Of a DNA stretch of 64,000 nucleotides, positions 40,352 through 52,200 are shown in pieces; the stretch's first letter is position 1, and every line of letters starts with the position of its first letter. The stretch covers positions 124,001 to 188,000 of the forward strand of contig CABDWT010000018.1 in assembly GCA_901456055.1 (NCBI GenBank). Reading direction: 5' to 3'. Below the pieces are notes generated by a model. It ran no database searches. It was given only the letters and a program-made list of their open reading frames with translations, and was not told the DNA's origin. A program made the translations under genes and the position numbers. This DNA comes from Phytobacter ursingii (lineage in GTDB: Bacteria; Pseudomonadota; Gammaproteobacteria; Enterobacterales; Enterobacteriaceae).

Positions 40352-40626
40352 GGTGAAGTCCTCATGTGACTCATGAAGACATTACGAACATCGGTGTGTA
40401 TTAATCAACGGGGAGCAGGTCATCCGCTATCTTGTGTGCGCTGGTCGCGGTGTCCCGCATTTTGCCGTTGCCTTGCCAGTCAGATCCGGAGCACCGACCT
40501 GGCCTGTGTACCCTCTGGCTGTGCGAGTTCATGAAACCGACTCTCTCGTGTGAACGGACGTTGGTTGCGCTGATTATATCCATCCGGAGAGGAAAACAGG
40601 AAAAGCAGTCCCCATTCTTTTATTGC

Positions 40627-40654
40627 AAAAAAAGCCCCTGCACAGGTGCAGGGG
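40627..40654 (-). terminator. Rho-independent terminator of the bud operon
   Basis: CCCCTGCAC and GTGCAGGGG (40635-40654) form a nine-pair stem followed, on the minus strand, by a run of seven T (40633-40627). It lies 86 bp past the budC stop and marks the right edge of the degraded island. Confidence 0.88.
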
Positions 40655-40739
40655 AAAACTCATGTCAGAGCTTTTACCCTTAATCATTCGGGTTGCCTGA
40701 ACGCACAGGCAACATGAACTATGACGGGTATATTAGAAT

Positions 40740-43210
<2,471 letters not shown>

Positions 43211-43223
43211 GGTGGTTCTCCTG

Positions 43224-44003
43224 TTAGTTTTCAACGGAACGGATCGCTGCATCCAGATTGCTGGGGTGAAGGTTGGCCTGTAAAAACGCGCTATCGGCGG
43301 GCAGGTCAATCATCAGCTTGTGAATTTCACCGAAGGTGAGCATGCCGTTCTCCAGCTGGTAGTCGAGCAGATGGCCCCCACCCTGACGATCGTCAGTGAT
43401 GAAATGTTCGTGATAACCGGCCACGTTAATCCCCTGCATATGCTGCGGCGTGCGGAATCCGACCAGCACCCCTTCGCGCTGGTTAAAGCGGAACACCGGT
43501 TGGTCGTCCAGGACGTCGGTCATCGCCCGGTACGGCGGCGTCTGGCGCGGTACCGTGCGGGTGTGGGCGTGGCGGAAGTTGCCGTCGATACGCAACGCGC
43601 AGAACAGGTTATCGGAGGGGATTTGCTGGTCGATCACCTCGTGGATCTGCTGACGGCTAACCGGCGTATCGAAGGTTTTGCGATACTGCGGCTGGAACCA
43701 GGTCATCACCGCAAACGGCGTTTTCTGCTCTGGCTTCGCGGCGCGGGCGCTACCGTCGGCGCGCAACTGGTACACCTGGCTGCTAAAGGCAATCAGTTCA
43801 CCGTCCAGCTCGTTAAAGGTGCCCAGACCAAAATCACCTTGCGCCAGTAAATCGGCGACGGTGGTGTCTCCCTCGTATACGCCGCTTAACAGGGCGCTCA
43901 TTAGCGATGTCTGATAGATCACGCTGTCAGGGTGCCGGGCAGAGAACCCACGTACGGTCTCGCACAGGCTGGCCTCACAGTCGCATGCCGATGAATGCAT
44001 CAT
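43224..44003 (-). CDS. budA: BudA, alpha-acetolactate decarboxylase
   Basis: Decarboxylates acetolactate to acetoin. The 259-residue protein has the zinc-binding HxH...H set ([16 protein letters not shown], spacing two and eleven) and the conserved [18 protein letters not shown] region. Two adjacent ATG codons (44003, 44000) can start it with AGAGGA upstream. First gene of budABC; divergent from budR across 105 bp that must hold both promoters. Confidence 0.96.
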   Translation of the reverse strand: MMHSSACDCEASLCETVRGFSARHPDSVIYQTSLMSALLSGVYEGDTTVADLLAQGDFGLGTFNELDGELIAFSSQVYQLRADGSARAAKPEQKTPFAVMTWFQPQYRKTFDTPVSRQQIHEVIDQQIPSDNLFCALRIDGNFRHAHTRTVPRQTPPYRAMTDVLDDQPVFRFNQREGVLVGFRTPQHMQGINVAGYHEHFITDDRQGGGHLLDYQLENGMLTFGEIHKLMIDLPADSAFLQANLHPSNLDAAIRSVEN

Positions 44004-44108
44004 TATGCTCGTCCTCTTCAACTTTTTTTAGAAAGGTTAAATAAATGTTGACCCGATTCAGCAGAGAGTTCCAATATAGAATCCATGCTGGTTTGAGACG
44101 TTTGAGAT

Positions 44109-45011
44109 ATGGAACTTCGTTATCTGCGCTATTTTGTCGCGGTAGCACGCGAGAGACACTTCACTAAGGCGGCCAAAGCGCTGGGGATGTCGCAACCTCC
44201 TCTGAGCCAGCAAATCAAACGGCTTGAGGAGGAAGTGGGGACGCCGCTTTTCAGACGCCTGACGCGAGGCGTGGAACTGACCGAAGCGGGAAAAGCCTTC
44301 TACGAAGATGCTTGTGAGATCCTGGCGCTGAGCGACATAGCCGTCGAAAAAGTTCGGGGCATTGCCCGTGGACTAAACGGTAATCTGTCGATCGGGATTA
44401 CCAGTTCCGACGCTTTTCATCCCATGATCTTCACGCTTATTCGCCATTTTCAGTTGCAGAACATGGCAGTGAAGATCCATCAACGGGAAGCCAATATGTC
44501 CTCTCTTACGACGATGCTGGCTGAGGGGGAACTGGACATTGCCTTCGTACGTCTGCCCTGTGAGAGCAGTAAAGCGTTCGAGTTGAAAATACTGGACCGG
44601 GAACCGATGGTGGTGGTACTGCATTGCGATCATCCTCTCGCAGAGCGCGGTGCTCTGACGCTGGATCAGCTCCAGGATACGCCAGTGGTTTTGTTCCCGC
44701 AGGAAATAGCACCGTGTTTGTATGATCGCGTTTACACCTGCTGCGCACGCTCCGGGATTGATATGGAAAACGCGCGACAGTGCTCACAGCTTTCGTCGTC
44801 TGTCAGCATGGTATCCGCAGGCAGCGGCTTTGCCCTGGTGCCGCAGTCGATGGTGGTCATTTCTCCGCCGAATGTCACTCATCATCCGCTTATCTCACCG
44901 AAGCTCTATACCGATATCGCTCTGTGCTGGCGGCGTTTTGAACGCTCACGAACGGTGAAACGTTTTTTGTCGATGCTGAATGAAGACCCTTTACCCTGGA
45001 AGGCGACTTAA
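44109..45011 (+). CDS. budR: BudR, LysR-type activator of the bud operon
   Basis: A 300-residue LysR regulator with an N-terminal winged HTH (MELRYLRYFVAVARERHFTK ... PPLSQQIKRLEEEVG) and a substrate-binding domain. In K. terrigena/pneumoniae the divergent LysR activates budABC with acetate and low pH; the same layout here supports that role. Its stop codon overlaps that of the convergent araC gene by 4 bp. Confidence 0.93.
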   Translation: MELRYLRYFVAVARERHFTKAAKALGMSQPPLSQQIKRLEEEVGTPLFRRLTRGVELTEAGKAFYEDACEILALSDIAVEKVRGIARGLNGNLSIGITSSDAFHPMIFTLIRHFQLQNMAVKIHQREANMSSLTTMLAEGELDIAFVRLPCESSKAFELKILDREPMVVVLHCDHPLAERGALTLDQLQDTPVVLFPQEIAPCLYDRVYTCCARSGIDMENARQCSQLSSSVSMVSAGSGFALVPQSMVVISPPNVTHHPLISPKLYTDIALCWRRFERSRTVKRFLSMLNEDPLPWKAT

Positions 45012-45805
45012 TACCGTGTCGGCGGCACGCCAAACATGGCGCGAAACGCAAAGGTGAATGCGGCCGGGCTTGAATAGCCCAGATCAAGCGCAACCTGTGT
45101 GACGCTACGCTTGTTTTTTAACATCACGACGGATTCCAGCAAGCGCACACGTTTTTTCCATTCGCTGAAGGCCACCCCGGTTTCCTTTTTGAAGCGACGT
45201 GAAAACGTGCGCACCGACATGCCACTACCGGAAGCCCACTTCTCAATGCTGTGCGTTTCACCCGGTGTTTTTTGGATCTGGCTGCAGACCTTCATCAGTA
45301 AAGGTGAGCCGGGCCAGGAGATTGACAGGCCGGCATCCGGCAAACGCCTGAGTAATGAAATCAACACCTGCACAAGTTGCCCATCGTCCCCTTCATCGTC
45401 ATACAGCTCCGGCACATTTTGCGTCGCATAGTGAATAAACTCACGCACGAAATCACTGACCACCACCACTTTGCTGCCACTGAAAGCGATGGTCGCGAAA
45501 TCGGCTTCAACATAGAGACTTTCCAGCAGCACGTCGCTGGTGGCAAAAATGCGATGCGGCACATGAGCCGGGATCCATACGCCATAGAGAACCGGAACCA
45601 CCAGCGTCTTGCCTTCAATCTCCACACGCATACTGCCATTGCGCGCATAGAGAAATTCAGCAAAGGGGTGCTCATGTCTGTCCACACCCGTATCGCCCAT
45701 CAAGGGGTAGCTGCGAAAGTAAACCGCACGCGGCAATGCCATCAGCACCGGCGCGGGCTGGCCGCTAACCGGTTGACTCGGCGGTAACACTAACGTTGAG
45801 CACAT
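45008..45805 (-). CDS. AraC-family regulator with cupin sensor domain
   Basis: A 265-residue transcription factor with an N-terminal AraC-type cupin (about 35-115, YPLMGDTGVDRHEHPFAEFL, GVWIPAHVPHRIF) and a C-terminal double HTH (about 175-265, SGSGMSVRTFSRRFKKETG and VTQVALDLGYSSPAAFTFAF). The start at 45805 follows AGGTG; a longer in-frame start adds 14 residues. It faces budR tail-to-tail and is divergent from the Cfa-like gene. Regulon unknown. Confidence 0.88.
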   Translation of the reverse strand: MCSTLVLPPSQPVSGQPAPVLMALPRAVYFRSYPLMGDTGVDRHEHPFAEFLYARNGSMRVEIEGKTLVVPVLYGVWIPAHVPHRIFATSDVLLESLYVEADFATIAFSGSKVVVVSDFVREFIHYATQNVPELYDDEGDDGQLVQVLISLLRRLPDAGLSISWPGSPLLMKVCSQIQKTPGETHSIEKWASGSGMSVRTFSRRFKKETGVAFSEWKKRVRLLESVVMLKNKRSVTQVALDLGYSSPAAFTFAFRAMFGVPPTRY

Positions 45806-46013
45806 AAGCACCTGGCCTCTATTCGATGAAGTTTGTCTTGATAGCACAGCGCAGACACGGCGGGTTTACTGAATAATGAAGCGGTCATAAATCTGTTTCA
45901 CCCGTCATGAATAATTTACCAGCCATCTGCCTGAGGGATAAGCCTTTTCGCAAACACTGACTGGCGTAACGGGGATATTTTCTGACTGGCAGTCACGCTA
46001 CGTTAAAGGAGAG

Positions 46014-47165
46014 ATGATGGCTAATGAATGTACCGTCGATGTGATCAGCAAACCAAACCACTGGCTGCGGATTGTGCAGGAACTGCTAACACAGGCGGGA
46101 ATTGTTATTAATGGGCCTGAACCCTGGGATATCCGGGTGCACGATTCCCGTTTTTTTAAACGCGTGTTACAACAAGGCTCGCTCGGACTGGGTGAAAGTT
46201 ATATGGAAGGCTGGTGGGACTGTAAACGGCTTGATGTCTTTTTTGATAAATTGCTCTGTGCCCGGCTGGATGAACAACGCCCCGCCAGCTTTTCCGATCT
46301 TCTGCGCATCGCCTTTGCCCGTCTTGCTAATCCACAATCACGCAAACGTGCCTGGCAGGTTGGCGAAGTGCATTACGATCTGGGCAATGATCTCTTTAAC
46401 CGCATGCTCGATCCTCATATGCAGTATTCCTGCGGCTACTGGAAAGAGGCCGATGAATTATTTGTCGCGCAGGAAAACAAGCTGGCATTGATTTGCGAAA
46501 AACTACAGCTTAAACCCGGTATGACGATGCTGGATATTGGCTGCGGCTGGGGGGGATTAGCTGAGTATGCGGCACACAATTATGGTGTGCATGTTGAAGG
46601 CATAACGATTTCCGCTGAGCAAAAAACCTATGCCGAACGCCTCTGTGCCGGGAAAGATGTGCGTATCCTGCTCCAGGATTACCGCGATCTGGATAAGCAA
46701 TATGATCGTATCGTTTCGGTCGGCATGTTCGAGCATGTTGGTCCGAAAAATTACGCGACGTATTTTAAGGCGGTCGATCGTTGCCTGAAACCTGACGGTC
46801 TTTTTTTATTGCATTCCATCGGTTCAAATAAAACCCAACATAACGTTGATGCCTGGATCAATAAATACATCTTTCCTAACGGCTGTCTCCCCTCGCTAAA
46901 ACAAGTTGCTGAGGCCAGTGAACCCTATTTCGTCATAGAGGACGTACATAACTTCGGCGCCGATTATGATAAGACGCTGATGGCCTGGCATAGTCGCTTC
47001 AATAAGGCCTGGCCGCAATTGTCAGGAAATTACTCCGTCAAATTTCATCGAATGTTCAACTATTACCTGACCGCCTGTGCGGGCGCATTTCGCGCCAGAA
47101 ATATTCAGCTCTGGCAACTGGTACTAAGCCGTGGCGTCACCGGCGGGCTGCGCGTGGCTCGCTAA
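46014..47165 (+). CDS. Cyclopropane-fatty-acyl-phospholipid synthase (Cfa-like, probably second copy)
   Basis: SAM-dependent enzyme that methylenates unsaturated acyl chains in membrane phospholipids. The 383-residue protein aligns along its length with E. coli Cfa, with the N-terminal lipid-binding region (FFKRVLQQGSLGLGESYMEG), SAM motif MLDIGCGWGGLAEYAA, and active-site segments QYSCGYWK and GMFEHVGPKNY. Many substitutions and its place beside lutABC, away from the usual ydhC-ribC locus, suggest a paralogue rather than housekeeping cfa. It has GGAGAG upstream. Whether a canonical cfa exists elsewhere cannot be seen here. Confidence 0.9.
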   Translation: MMANECTVDVISKPNHWLRIVQELLTQAGIVINGPEPWDIRVHDSRFFKRVLQQGSLGLGESYMEGWWDCKRLDVFFDKLLCARLDEQRPASFSDLLRIAFARLANPQSRKRAWQVGEVHYDLGNDLFNRMLDPHMQYSCGYWKEADELFVAQENKLALICEKLQLKPGMTMLDIGCGWGGLAEYAAHNYGVHVEGITISAEQKTYAERLCAGKDVRILLQDYRDLDKQYDRIVSVGMFEHVGPKNYATYFKAVDRCLKPDGLFLLHSIGSNKTQHNVDAWINKYIFPNGCLPSLKQVAEASEPYFVIEDVHNFGADYDKTLMAWHSRFNKAWPQLSGNYSVKFHRMFNYYLTACAGAFRARNIQLWQLVLSRGVTGGLRVAR

Positions 47166-47258
47166 ATACATCTTTTAATAAGGTGGCTAAAAACCCCCTC
47201 ACTGACGGTCTTATTTAATAAAGACGCGAGTCATGACATTTCCCGGAAGCAAAATAAT

Positions 47259-47978
47259 ATGAACGTGAATTTCTTTGTAACCTGCATTGGCGACGCGCTT
47301 AAATCACGCATGGCAAAAAACAGTGTTCTGTTGCTCGAACAACTGGGTTGTTGCGTCCAGTTTCCTGAACATCAGGGGTGTTGTGGGCAACCGGCAATCA
47401 ATAGCGGCTACATTACCGATGCCTTGCCGGGCATGAAAGCGCAGATTACCGCACTTGAGATCAATGACTATCCCATTATCTCTCCCGCCGGGTCGTGTAT
47501 GAATGCCATTCGCCACTATCAGGACTGGCTACGCGATGAACCCGAATGGGCAATGCGCGCGGCGAACGTTGCAAGCCGGATGGTTGATCTGACCTCGTTT
47601 ATCGTTAACCAGCTTGGTGTGACGGACGTCGGTGCGCGCCTGCCAGGACGGGCTGTCTATCATCCTTCGTGCAGTCTGTTTCGCAAGCTTGGCGTTCGCG
47701 ATGAACCACTGGCCCTGTTACGTGAAGTTCGTGAACTGGAAATCATCCCTTTTAGCGACCAGGAAACCTGCTGCGGTTTTGGCGGCACTTTCTCGGTCAA
47801 AATGGCAGAGATCTCCGGGGAGATGGTGAAGGAAAAGGTGATGCATCTTATGGAAGCCCGGCCGGATTATCTGATCGGCGCAGATGCCAGTTGCCTGATT
47901 AATATTGGCGGTCGCTTGCAGCGAGAAGGCCACCCCGTCCGCGTACTTCACATCGCCGATGTGCTGATGAGCCGCTAA
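47259..47978 (+). CDS. lutA: LutA/YkgE, lactate-utilisation Fe-S protein
   Basis: CCG-domain protein of the LutABC complex, which oxidises L-lactate to pyruvate. The 239-residue protein has two cysteine-rich CCG motifs (EHQGCCGQPAINSG about 38-51 and DQETCCGFGGTFSVKM about 167-182) typical of heterodisulfide-reductase-like subunits. It starts the lutABC operon and ends nine bases before lutB. Confidence 0.93.
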   Translation: MNVNFFVTCIGDALKSRMAKNSVLLLEQLGCCVQFPEHQGCCGQPAINSGYITDALPGMKAQITALEINDYPIISPAGSCMNAIRHYQDWLRDEPEWAMRAANVASRMVDLTSFIVNQLGVTDVGARLPGRAVYHPSCSLFRKLGVRDEPLALLREVRELEIIPFSDQETCCGFGGTFSVKMAEISGEMVKEKVMHLMEARPDYLIGADASCLINIGGRLQREGHPVRVLHIADVLMSR

Positions 47979-47987
47979 GGAGGCAAT

Positions 47988-49421
47988 ATGTTTCTTAAAA
48001 CCAGTAACCTCCCGTTTTACGATCGGGTACAGCAGCAAATCGACGATCCGGTCATGCGCCACGCTGTCGCGAACGCGCAGGATCGCATTGGCATTAATCG
48101 CCAGAAAATGATCGATGAGCTTGAGAACTGGCCCGCCTGGCGTTCCCGCGCCGCAGAGATTCGCGCCCATGTTCTTGAGAATCTGGATGCCTATCTCTAT
48201 CAGTTGAGTGAAAAGGTCACCGCGAATGGCGGCACCGTTTTTTTTGCCAACACGCGAGAAGATGCCACCCGCTACATTGTGCAGATTGCGCAGCAGAAAC
48301 ACGCTCGCAAAATCGTTAAATCAAAATCGATGGTGACCGAAGAGATCGGGATGAATGCCGCGCTGGAGACGGCAGGCATTGAGGTCGTGGAGACCGATCT
48401 GGGCGAGTATATTTTGCAACTGGCCAAAGATGCCCCTTCGCATGTGGTTGTCCCGGCGATACATAAAGATCGCCATCAAATTCAGCGTATCCTGCGGGAG
48501 AAACTGGGCTACGAGGGTGCCGAAACCCCGGAAGCGATGACACGCTTTATTCGACAGAAGATCCGCGAAGATTTCCTTAACGCCGATATCGGCATTACCG
48601 GTTGCAATTTCGCGGTCGCGGAAAGCGGCACACTTAGCCTGGTGAGCAACGAGGGCAATGCCCGGCTCTGTACCACTGTGCCGCGAACACACATTGCCGT
48701 GATGGGTATGGAGCGCGTGGTTCCCTCATTTGCAGAGCTGGACATCATTCTGACCATGCTGGCGCGCAGCGCCGTGGGCGCCCGCCTGACCGGCTACAAT
48801 ACCTGGCTTACTGGCCCCGGCGCTCAGGCGGAAAGTGATGGCCCCGAGGAGCTCCATCTGGTGATCGTCGACAATGGTCGTTCGCGAGTGCTGGGGTCTG
48901 CTTTTCAGGATATCTTGCGTTGTATACGCTGCGGGGCCTGCATGAATACCTGTCCTGCCTACCGTCATATTGGCGGGCACGGCTACGGTTCGATTTATCC
49001 AGGCCCTGTTGGCGCGGTGCTCTCGCCGCTGCTCGGTGGCTATGAGGATTTCAAAAACCTGCCCTATGCCTGTTCGTTATGTACAGCCTGTGATGACGTC
49101 TGCCCGGTTCGTATTCCCTTATCTTCATTAATTCTTGAGCACCGCCGTACGCTGGCTGAAAGCGGCATGACGCCCGCGATGGAACGTCACACAGTGCATC
49201 TGTTCAATTACGCGAACCAGCATCACACCCTGTGGAAGGTAGGGATGGTGGCAGGCGCACGTGCGGCACAGCTGATGATTCGCAATGGGAAGATGCCCTT
49301 TAGCATTGCCGCAATCCGCAAGTGGACGCAAACCCGCGATCTGCCACAGGCGGATGGAGAGAGTTTCCGCAGTTGGTTCAAAACACATCAAAAGCAGCGC
49401 AAAAATGGGGAGGGTGCATAA
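47988..49421 (+). CDS. lutB: LutB/YkgF, lactate-utilisation iron-sulfur protein
   Basis: A 477-residue subunit of the L-lactate oxidation complex. It combines an N-terminal LUD domain (about 60-290, GITGCNFAVAESGTLSLVSN) with a ferredoxin-like pair of [4Fe-4S] motifs (CIRCGACMNTCP about 310 and CSLCTACDDVCP about 365) and a DUF3390-type C-terminus. The start has AAGGAGG upstream. Its TAA overlaps the lutC ATG by one base (TAATG), so coupling is likely. Confidence 0.94.
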   Translation: MFLKTSNLPFYDRVQQQIDDPVMRHAVANAQDRIGINRQKMIDELENWPAWRSRAAEIRAHVLENLDAYLYQLSEKVTANGGTVFFANTREDATRYIVQIAQQKHARKIVKSKSMVTEEIGMNAALETAGIEVVETDLGEYILQLAKDAPSHVVVPAIHKDRHQIQRILREKLGYEGAETPEAMTRFIRQKIREDFLNADIGITGCNFAVAESGTLSLVSNEGNARLCTTVPRTHIAVMGMERVVPSFAELDIILTMLARSAVGARLTGYNTWLTGPGAQAESDGPEELHLVIVDNGRSRVLGSAFQDILRCIRCGACMNTCPAYRHIGGHGYGSIYPGPVGAVLSPLLGGYEDFKNLPYACSLCTACDDVCPVRIPLSSLILEHRRTLAESGMTPAMERHTVHLFNYANQHHTLWKVGMVAGARAAQLMIRNGKMPFSIAAIRKWTQTRDLPQADGESFRSWFKTHQKQRKNGEGA

Positions 49422-50116
49422 TGGAAAACCGCGATGCCTTCATGCAGCACATTGCCCGGCAGCTCGGCCGCGAGCCACGTCAACTCCCTGAGCCATTGCC
49501 CGTTACGCACTCTGCGCCGCTGAGAAGCCGTTATGCCGAAAAAATAGCAGAGCAACCTTGCGACAGTTTCATGGAATTTGCCTCACAGATGATGCAGGTC
49601 CACTGCGAACTGGCCCCTCTTGCAGACCTCTCACAGGTCGCAGAAGGTCTCTGTAACCAGTATGGCGGCGGCCCGATACTGATAAGCGGCGACGCCCGAC
49701 TGGCAAAAACAGGCATCACTGCGCACTTGCAGAGGTCATTCCCGGCGAATTGCTGGGCCTCGCCGGGAAGAGAAGACAACCTGCGCATAGCCGCTGGGGC
49801 CAATATTGGCGTGGTCTTCGCCGAATACGGCCTGTGTGAAACAGGGGGGGTGGTTCTGTTTTCCTCGCCCTGGCAAGGACGAGCCATCAGCCTGCTTCCC
49901 CCGACGACGTTGTTTGTTGTCTACAAAAGCCGGTTACTGCCTGGCGTCACGCAACTGGCTGAAATCCTCCGTCAGAGAGAACAATCAGGTGAACCCCTGC
50001 CCTCCTGTATCAATCTCATCGCCGGACCAAGCTCGACGGCAGATATTGAACTTATTAAGGTCGTTGGGGTTCATGGGCCATTGAACGCGGTCTATTTAAT
50101 TATTGAAGATTGTTGA
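49421..50116 (+). CDS. lutC: LutC/YkgG, lactate-utilisation protein
   Basis: A 231-residue LUD-domain protein (ANIGVVFAEYGLCETGGVVLF, INLIAGPSSTADIELIKVVG) completing the LutABC operon. The ATG at 49421 overlaps the lutB stop and has GGGAGGG upstream; the longer in-frame start lies inside lutB. A stem-loop follows the stop at 50128. Confidence 0.93.
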   Translation: MENRDAFMQHIARQLGREPRQLPEPLPVTHSAPLRSRYAEKIAEQPCDSFMEFASQMMQVHCELAPLADLSQVAEGLCNQYGGGPILISGDARLAKTGITAHLQRSFPANCWASPGREDNLRIAAGANIGVVFAEYGLCETGGVVLFSSPWQGRAISLLPPTTLFVVYKSRLLPGVTQLAEILRQREQSGEPLPSCINLIAGPSSTADIELIKVVGVHGPLNAVYLIIEDC

Positions 50117-50127
50117 TGCAATAAACA

Positions 50128-50154
50128 GGCGCAGTGACTGCGTGTCACTGCGCC
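50128..50154 (+). terminator. Stem-loop after lutC
   Basis: GGCGCAGTGAC and GTCACTGCGCC (50128-50138 and 50144-50154) form a perfect 11-bp stem with a five-base loop, followed by CGTTTA. The T-run is weak, but stem strength and position 12 bp past lutC suggest a terminator. Confidence 0.7.
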
Positions 50155-50238
50155 CGTTTAAGCCATTATTCTTTCAGTCGGGGGCGCTGTTTTATGACAA
50201 CGGTTCCCCCCTGACTTCGCCAATAAAAAGGTATTGAA

Positions 50239-50637
50239 ATGACAAAGGAAAGCGCATTGTGCCTGATGAGACTAACGATAAAGGATATTCTCGACTGGAT
50301 AGAATGTAATATCGCAACGCCTCTGCCACTCAGCGCCCTGGCACAAAAATCAGGTTATTCTGCATGGCATTTTCAGCGGGGATTTAAAAAAGTTACGGGT
50401 ATGTCGCCTGGCGTATATATACGATATCGAAAAATGGTGATTGCCCGCGATTTACTTCATGATACCAATCGCTCAATCACTGAAATTGCAATGCAACTGG
50501 GTTACCGGGAGCAGTCCACATTCTGCCGTGCGTTTCGGGAACACTATCATCGCACACCGGGACAGTATCGTCTGTGGGTGAAGGATAAGCGTTATAGCGG
50601 GCTTGAGGTCAATCGCGTCACAGGCACACATCGTTAA
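50239..50637 (+). CDS. MarA/SoxS/RamA-like AraC-family regulator
   Basis: A 132-residue protein made only of an AraC double HTH (LSALAQKSGYSAWHFQRGFKK and ITEIAMQLGYREQSTFCRAF), with no ligand domain, as in MarA, SoxS and RamA. It is too divergent from each to name. An alternative in-frame ATG at 50266 would drop nine residues. It stands alone between lutABC and the diguanylate cyclase; a role in stress or drug response is inference from the family. Confidence 0.85.
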   Translation: MTKESALCLMRLTIKDILDWIECNIATPLPLSALAQKSGYSAWHFQRGFKKVTGMSPGVYIRYRKMVIARDLLHDTNRSITEIAMQLGYREQSTFCRAFREHYHRTPGQYRLWVKDKRYSGLEVNRVTGTHR

Positions 50638-50697
50638 TCTCTTTACGCAATGCCATTCACAAAACGTTTCACAAAAAAGCGTATCGGTAAGACGCTG

Positions 50698-52200
50698 TCA
50701 AATGACGCTAACCTGATTGCGCCCGCAAAATTTTGCACGATAAAGTGCCGTATCGGCACTTTCAATAAGCGAGGTACCGTCATCATCAAGGTCTGCCGCA
50801 CGCGCATGTGAAACACCCGTGCTGACGCTCACTACGCCAAAAGGGCTGGCCTCATGGATTAATTTTTCATTGATTATATTATGGGTAATGGTTTCAGCAA
50901 TCTTCTTCGCTAATTCCAGTTCTGCTTCTGGTAAGATAACGACAAACTCTTCGCCACCGTATCGGGCGGCTACGGCATTTAGCTCTGCTAAACTCCGTTT
51001 TATTATAGCAGCCACATTGCGTAAACAGTTATCACCGTCCAGATGTCCATATTTATCATTGTAATTTTTAAAAAAATCGATATCAATCAGTAACAACGAT
51101 ATCGATTTTTTATTCTTTGCACACGTTTGAATTGTTTTAGGAAAAATATGATCAAACTCCCTGCGATTAGCCAGACCTGTCAGACTATCAACAGAGGCCA
51201 TCTCTTTTAATTGTGCGTTGGCAGACATCAAGGACTCTTTGGCATTGGCGAGTTCTTTGTTAAGTTGCACACGCCTGCTGATTTCTTTAAAAACATAACT
51301 CCCTGAAAAAATGGCACATCCAATAAGAAATATCACTATCGCGCCCAGAATCTCAGCATGATGTCTCCATGAATTCAAGGCTTCATCTGTACTGACCGCA
51401 ACCGTCGTGACTAACCCATAGCGCTTATTTTTCTGAAAAGCGAAAATGCGTTCAATATGGTCAACACGAGAAATAACGGTTGCCGTTCCTGAGTCACTTT
51501 TTTTGAGATAAGTCGTAAACAGCAGCGAATCAGAAAATGCCTTGCCGATATAATTTTCATTAAAAGGGAAACGAATCATAAGCGTGCCTGAATCGCTAAT
51601 GAGCGAGATAGACCCATTCTTCCCCATATCTAATTTACCGTATGTTTCGAGAAAATTTTCAACGTTCAGCGTTAAAACCACTACCCCTCTGAACGTCATG
51701 TTATCATCTTCCAGCCTTCTGCTGATGGTAATAACCCATTTGCCCGTCGTTCGACTAATAACAGGAGGGCCAATAAAAATATCTTTAGATACGTTGTTAC
51801 GGTGATAAATAAAGAACGATCTATCTGCACCATTTCGCCTCCCTTTGGGGATATCACGCATGGCAAGAATTTGATTTCCTTTGCCATCATAGATGACAAT
51901 ATTATTAAGTTGTTCGATAAACGTTGTTTGATCCGACAGAAGTGTTCTTATGCGTTCAAGTTCTGGTTGTTTTATTCCATATATTTCCGTCATGCTGGAT
52001 ATGGTTTTTATAATCATTTCACCTTGACGAATAACACCTTCCGAATAAGTATCAAGCGTACGGCTTAAATTGATGACATTTATATTAAGCTCATTTATTG
52101 TCTGAGTGCGCGCTGACAAAATCTGGAAGGTCAATAACACAGAAACAATGAGGAAAGCAACCGTTATAACCAGTGATAAATAAAATTTCTTTTTCTTCAT
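50698..52200 (-). CDS. Membrane diguanylate cyclase with dCache sensor
   Basis: Synthesises c-di-GMP. The 500-residue protein has TM1 (about 8-28), a periplasmic double-Cache domain (about 35-275), TM2 (about 280-302), a short coiled coil and a C-terminal GGDEF domain (about 335-500) with an intact GGEEF catalytic signature in ARYGGEEFVVILPEA. The inhibitory I-site RxxD expected five residues before GGEEF reads AELN, so product feedback may be lost. The start at 52200 gives the Lys-rich N-terminus. The gene is AT-richer than its neighbours. Confidence 0.9.
   Translation of the reverse strand: MKKKKFYLSLVITVAFLIVSVLLTFQILSARTQTINELNINVINLSRTLDTYSEGVIRQGEMIIKTISSMTEIYGIKQPELERIRTLLSDQTTFIEQLNNIVIYDGKGNQILAMRDIPKGRRNGADRSFFIYHRNNVSKDIFIGPPVISRTTGKWVITISRRLEDDNMTFRGVVVLTLNVENFLETYGKLDMGKNGSISLISDSGTLMIRFPFNENYIGKAFSDSLLFTTYLKKSDSGTATVISRVDHIERIFAFQKNKRYGLVTTVAVSTDEALNSWRHHAEILGAIVIFLIGCAIFSGSYVFKEISRRVQLNKELANAKESLMSANAQLKEMASVDSLTGLANRREFDHIFPKTIQTCAKNKKSISLLLIDIDFFKNYNDKYGHLDGDNCLRNVAAIIKRSLAELNAVAARYGGEEFVVILPEAELELAKKIAETITHNIINEKLIHEASPFGVVSVSTGVSHARAADLDDDGTSLIESADTALYRAKFCGRNQVSVI

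Noticed and set aside
40401-40583. Minus-strand 60-codon frame resembling the start of a VapB-type antitoxin (FMNSHSQRV)
   Set aside because: The similarity is a few residues only, the rest does not fit, and no toxin gene adjoins it.
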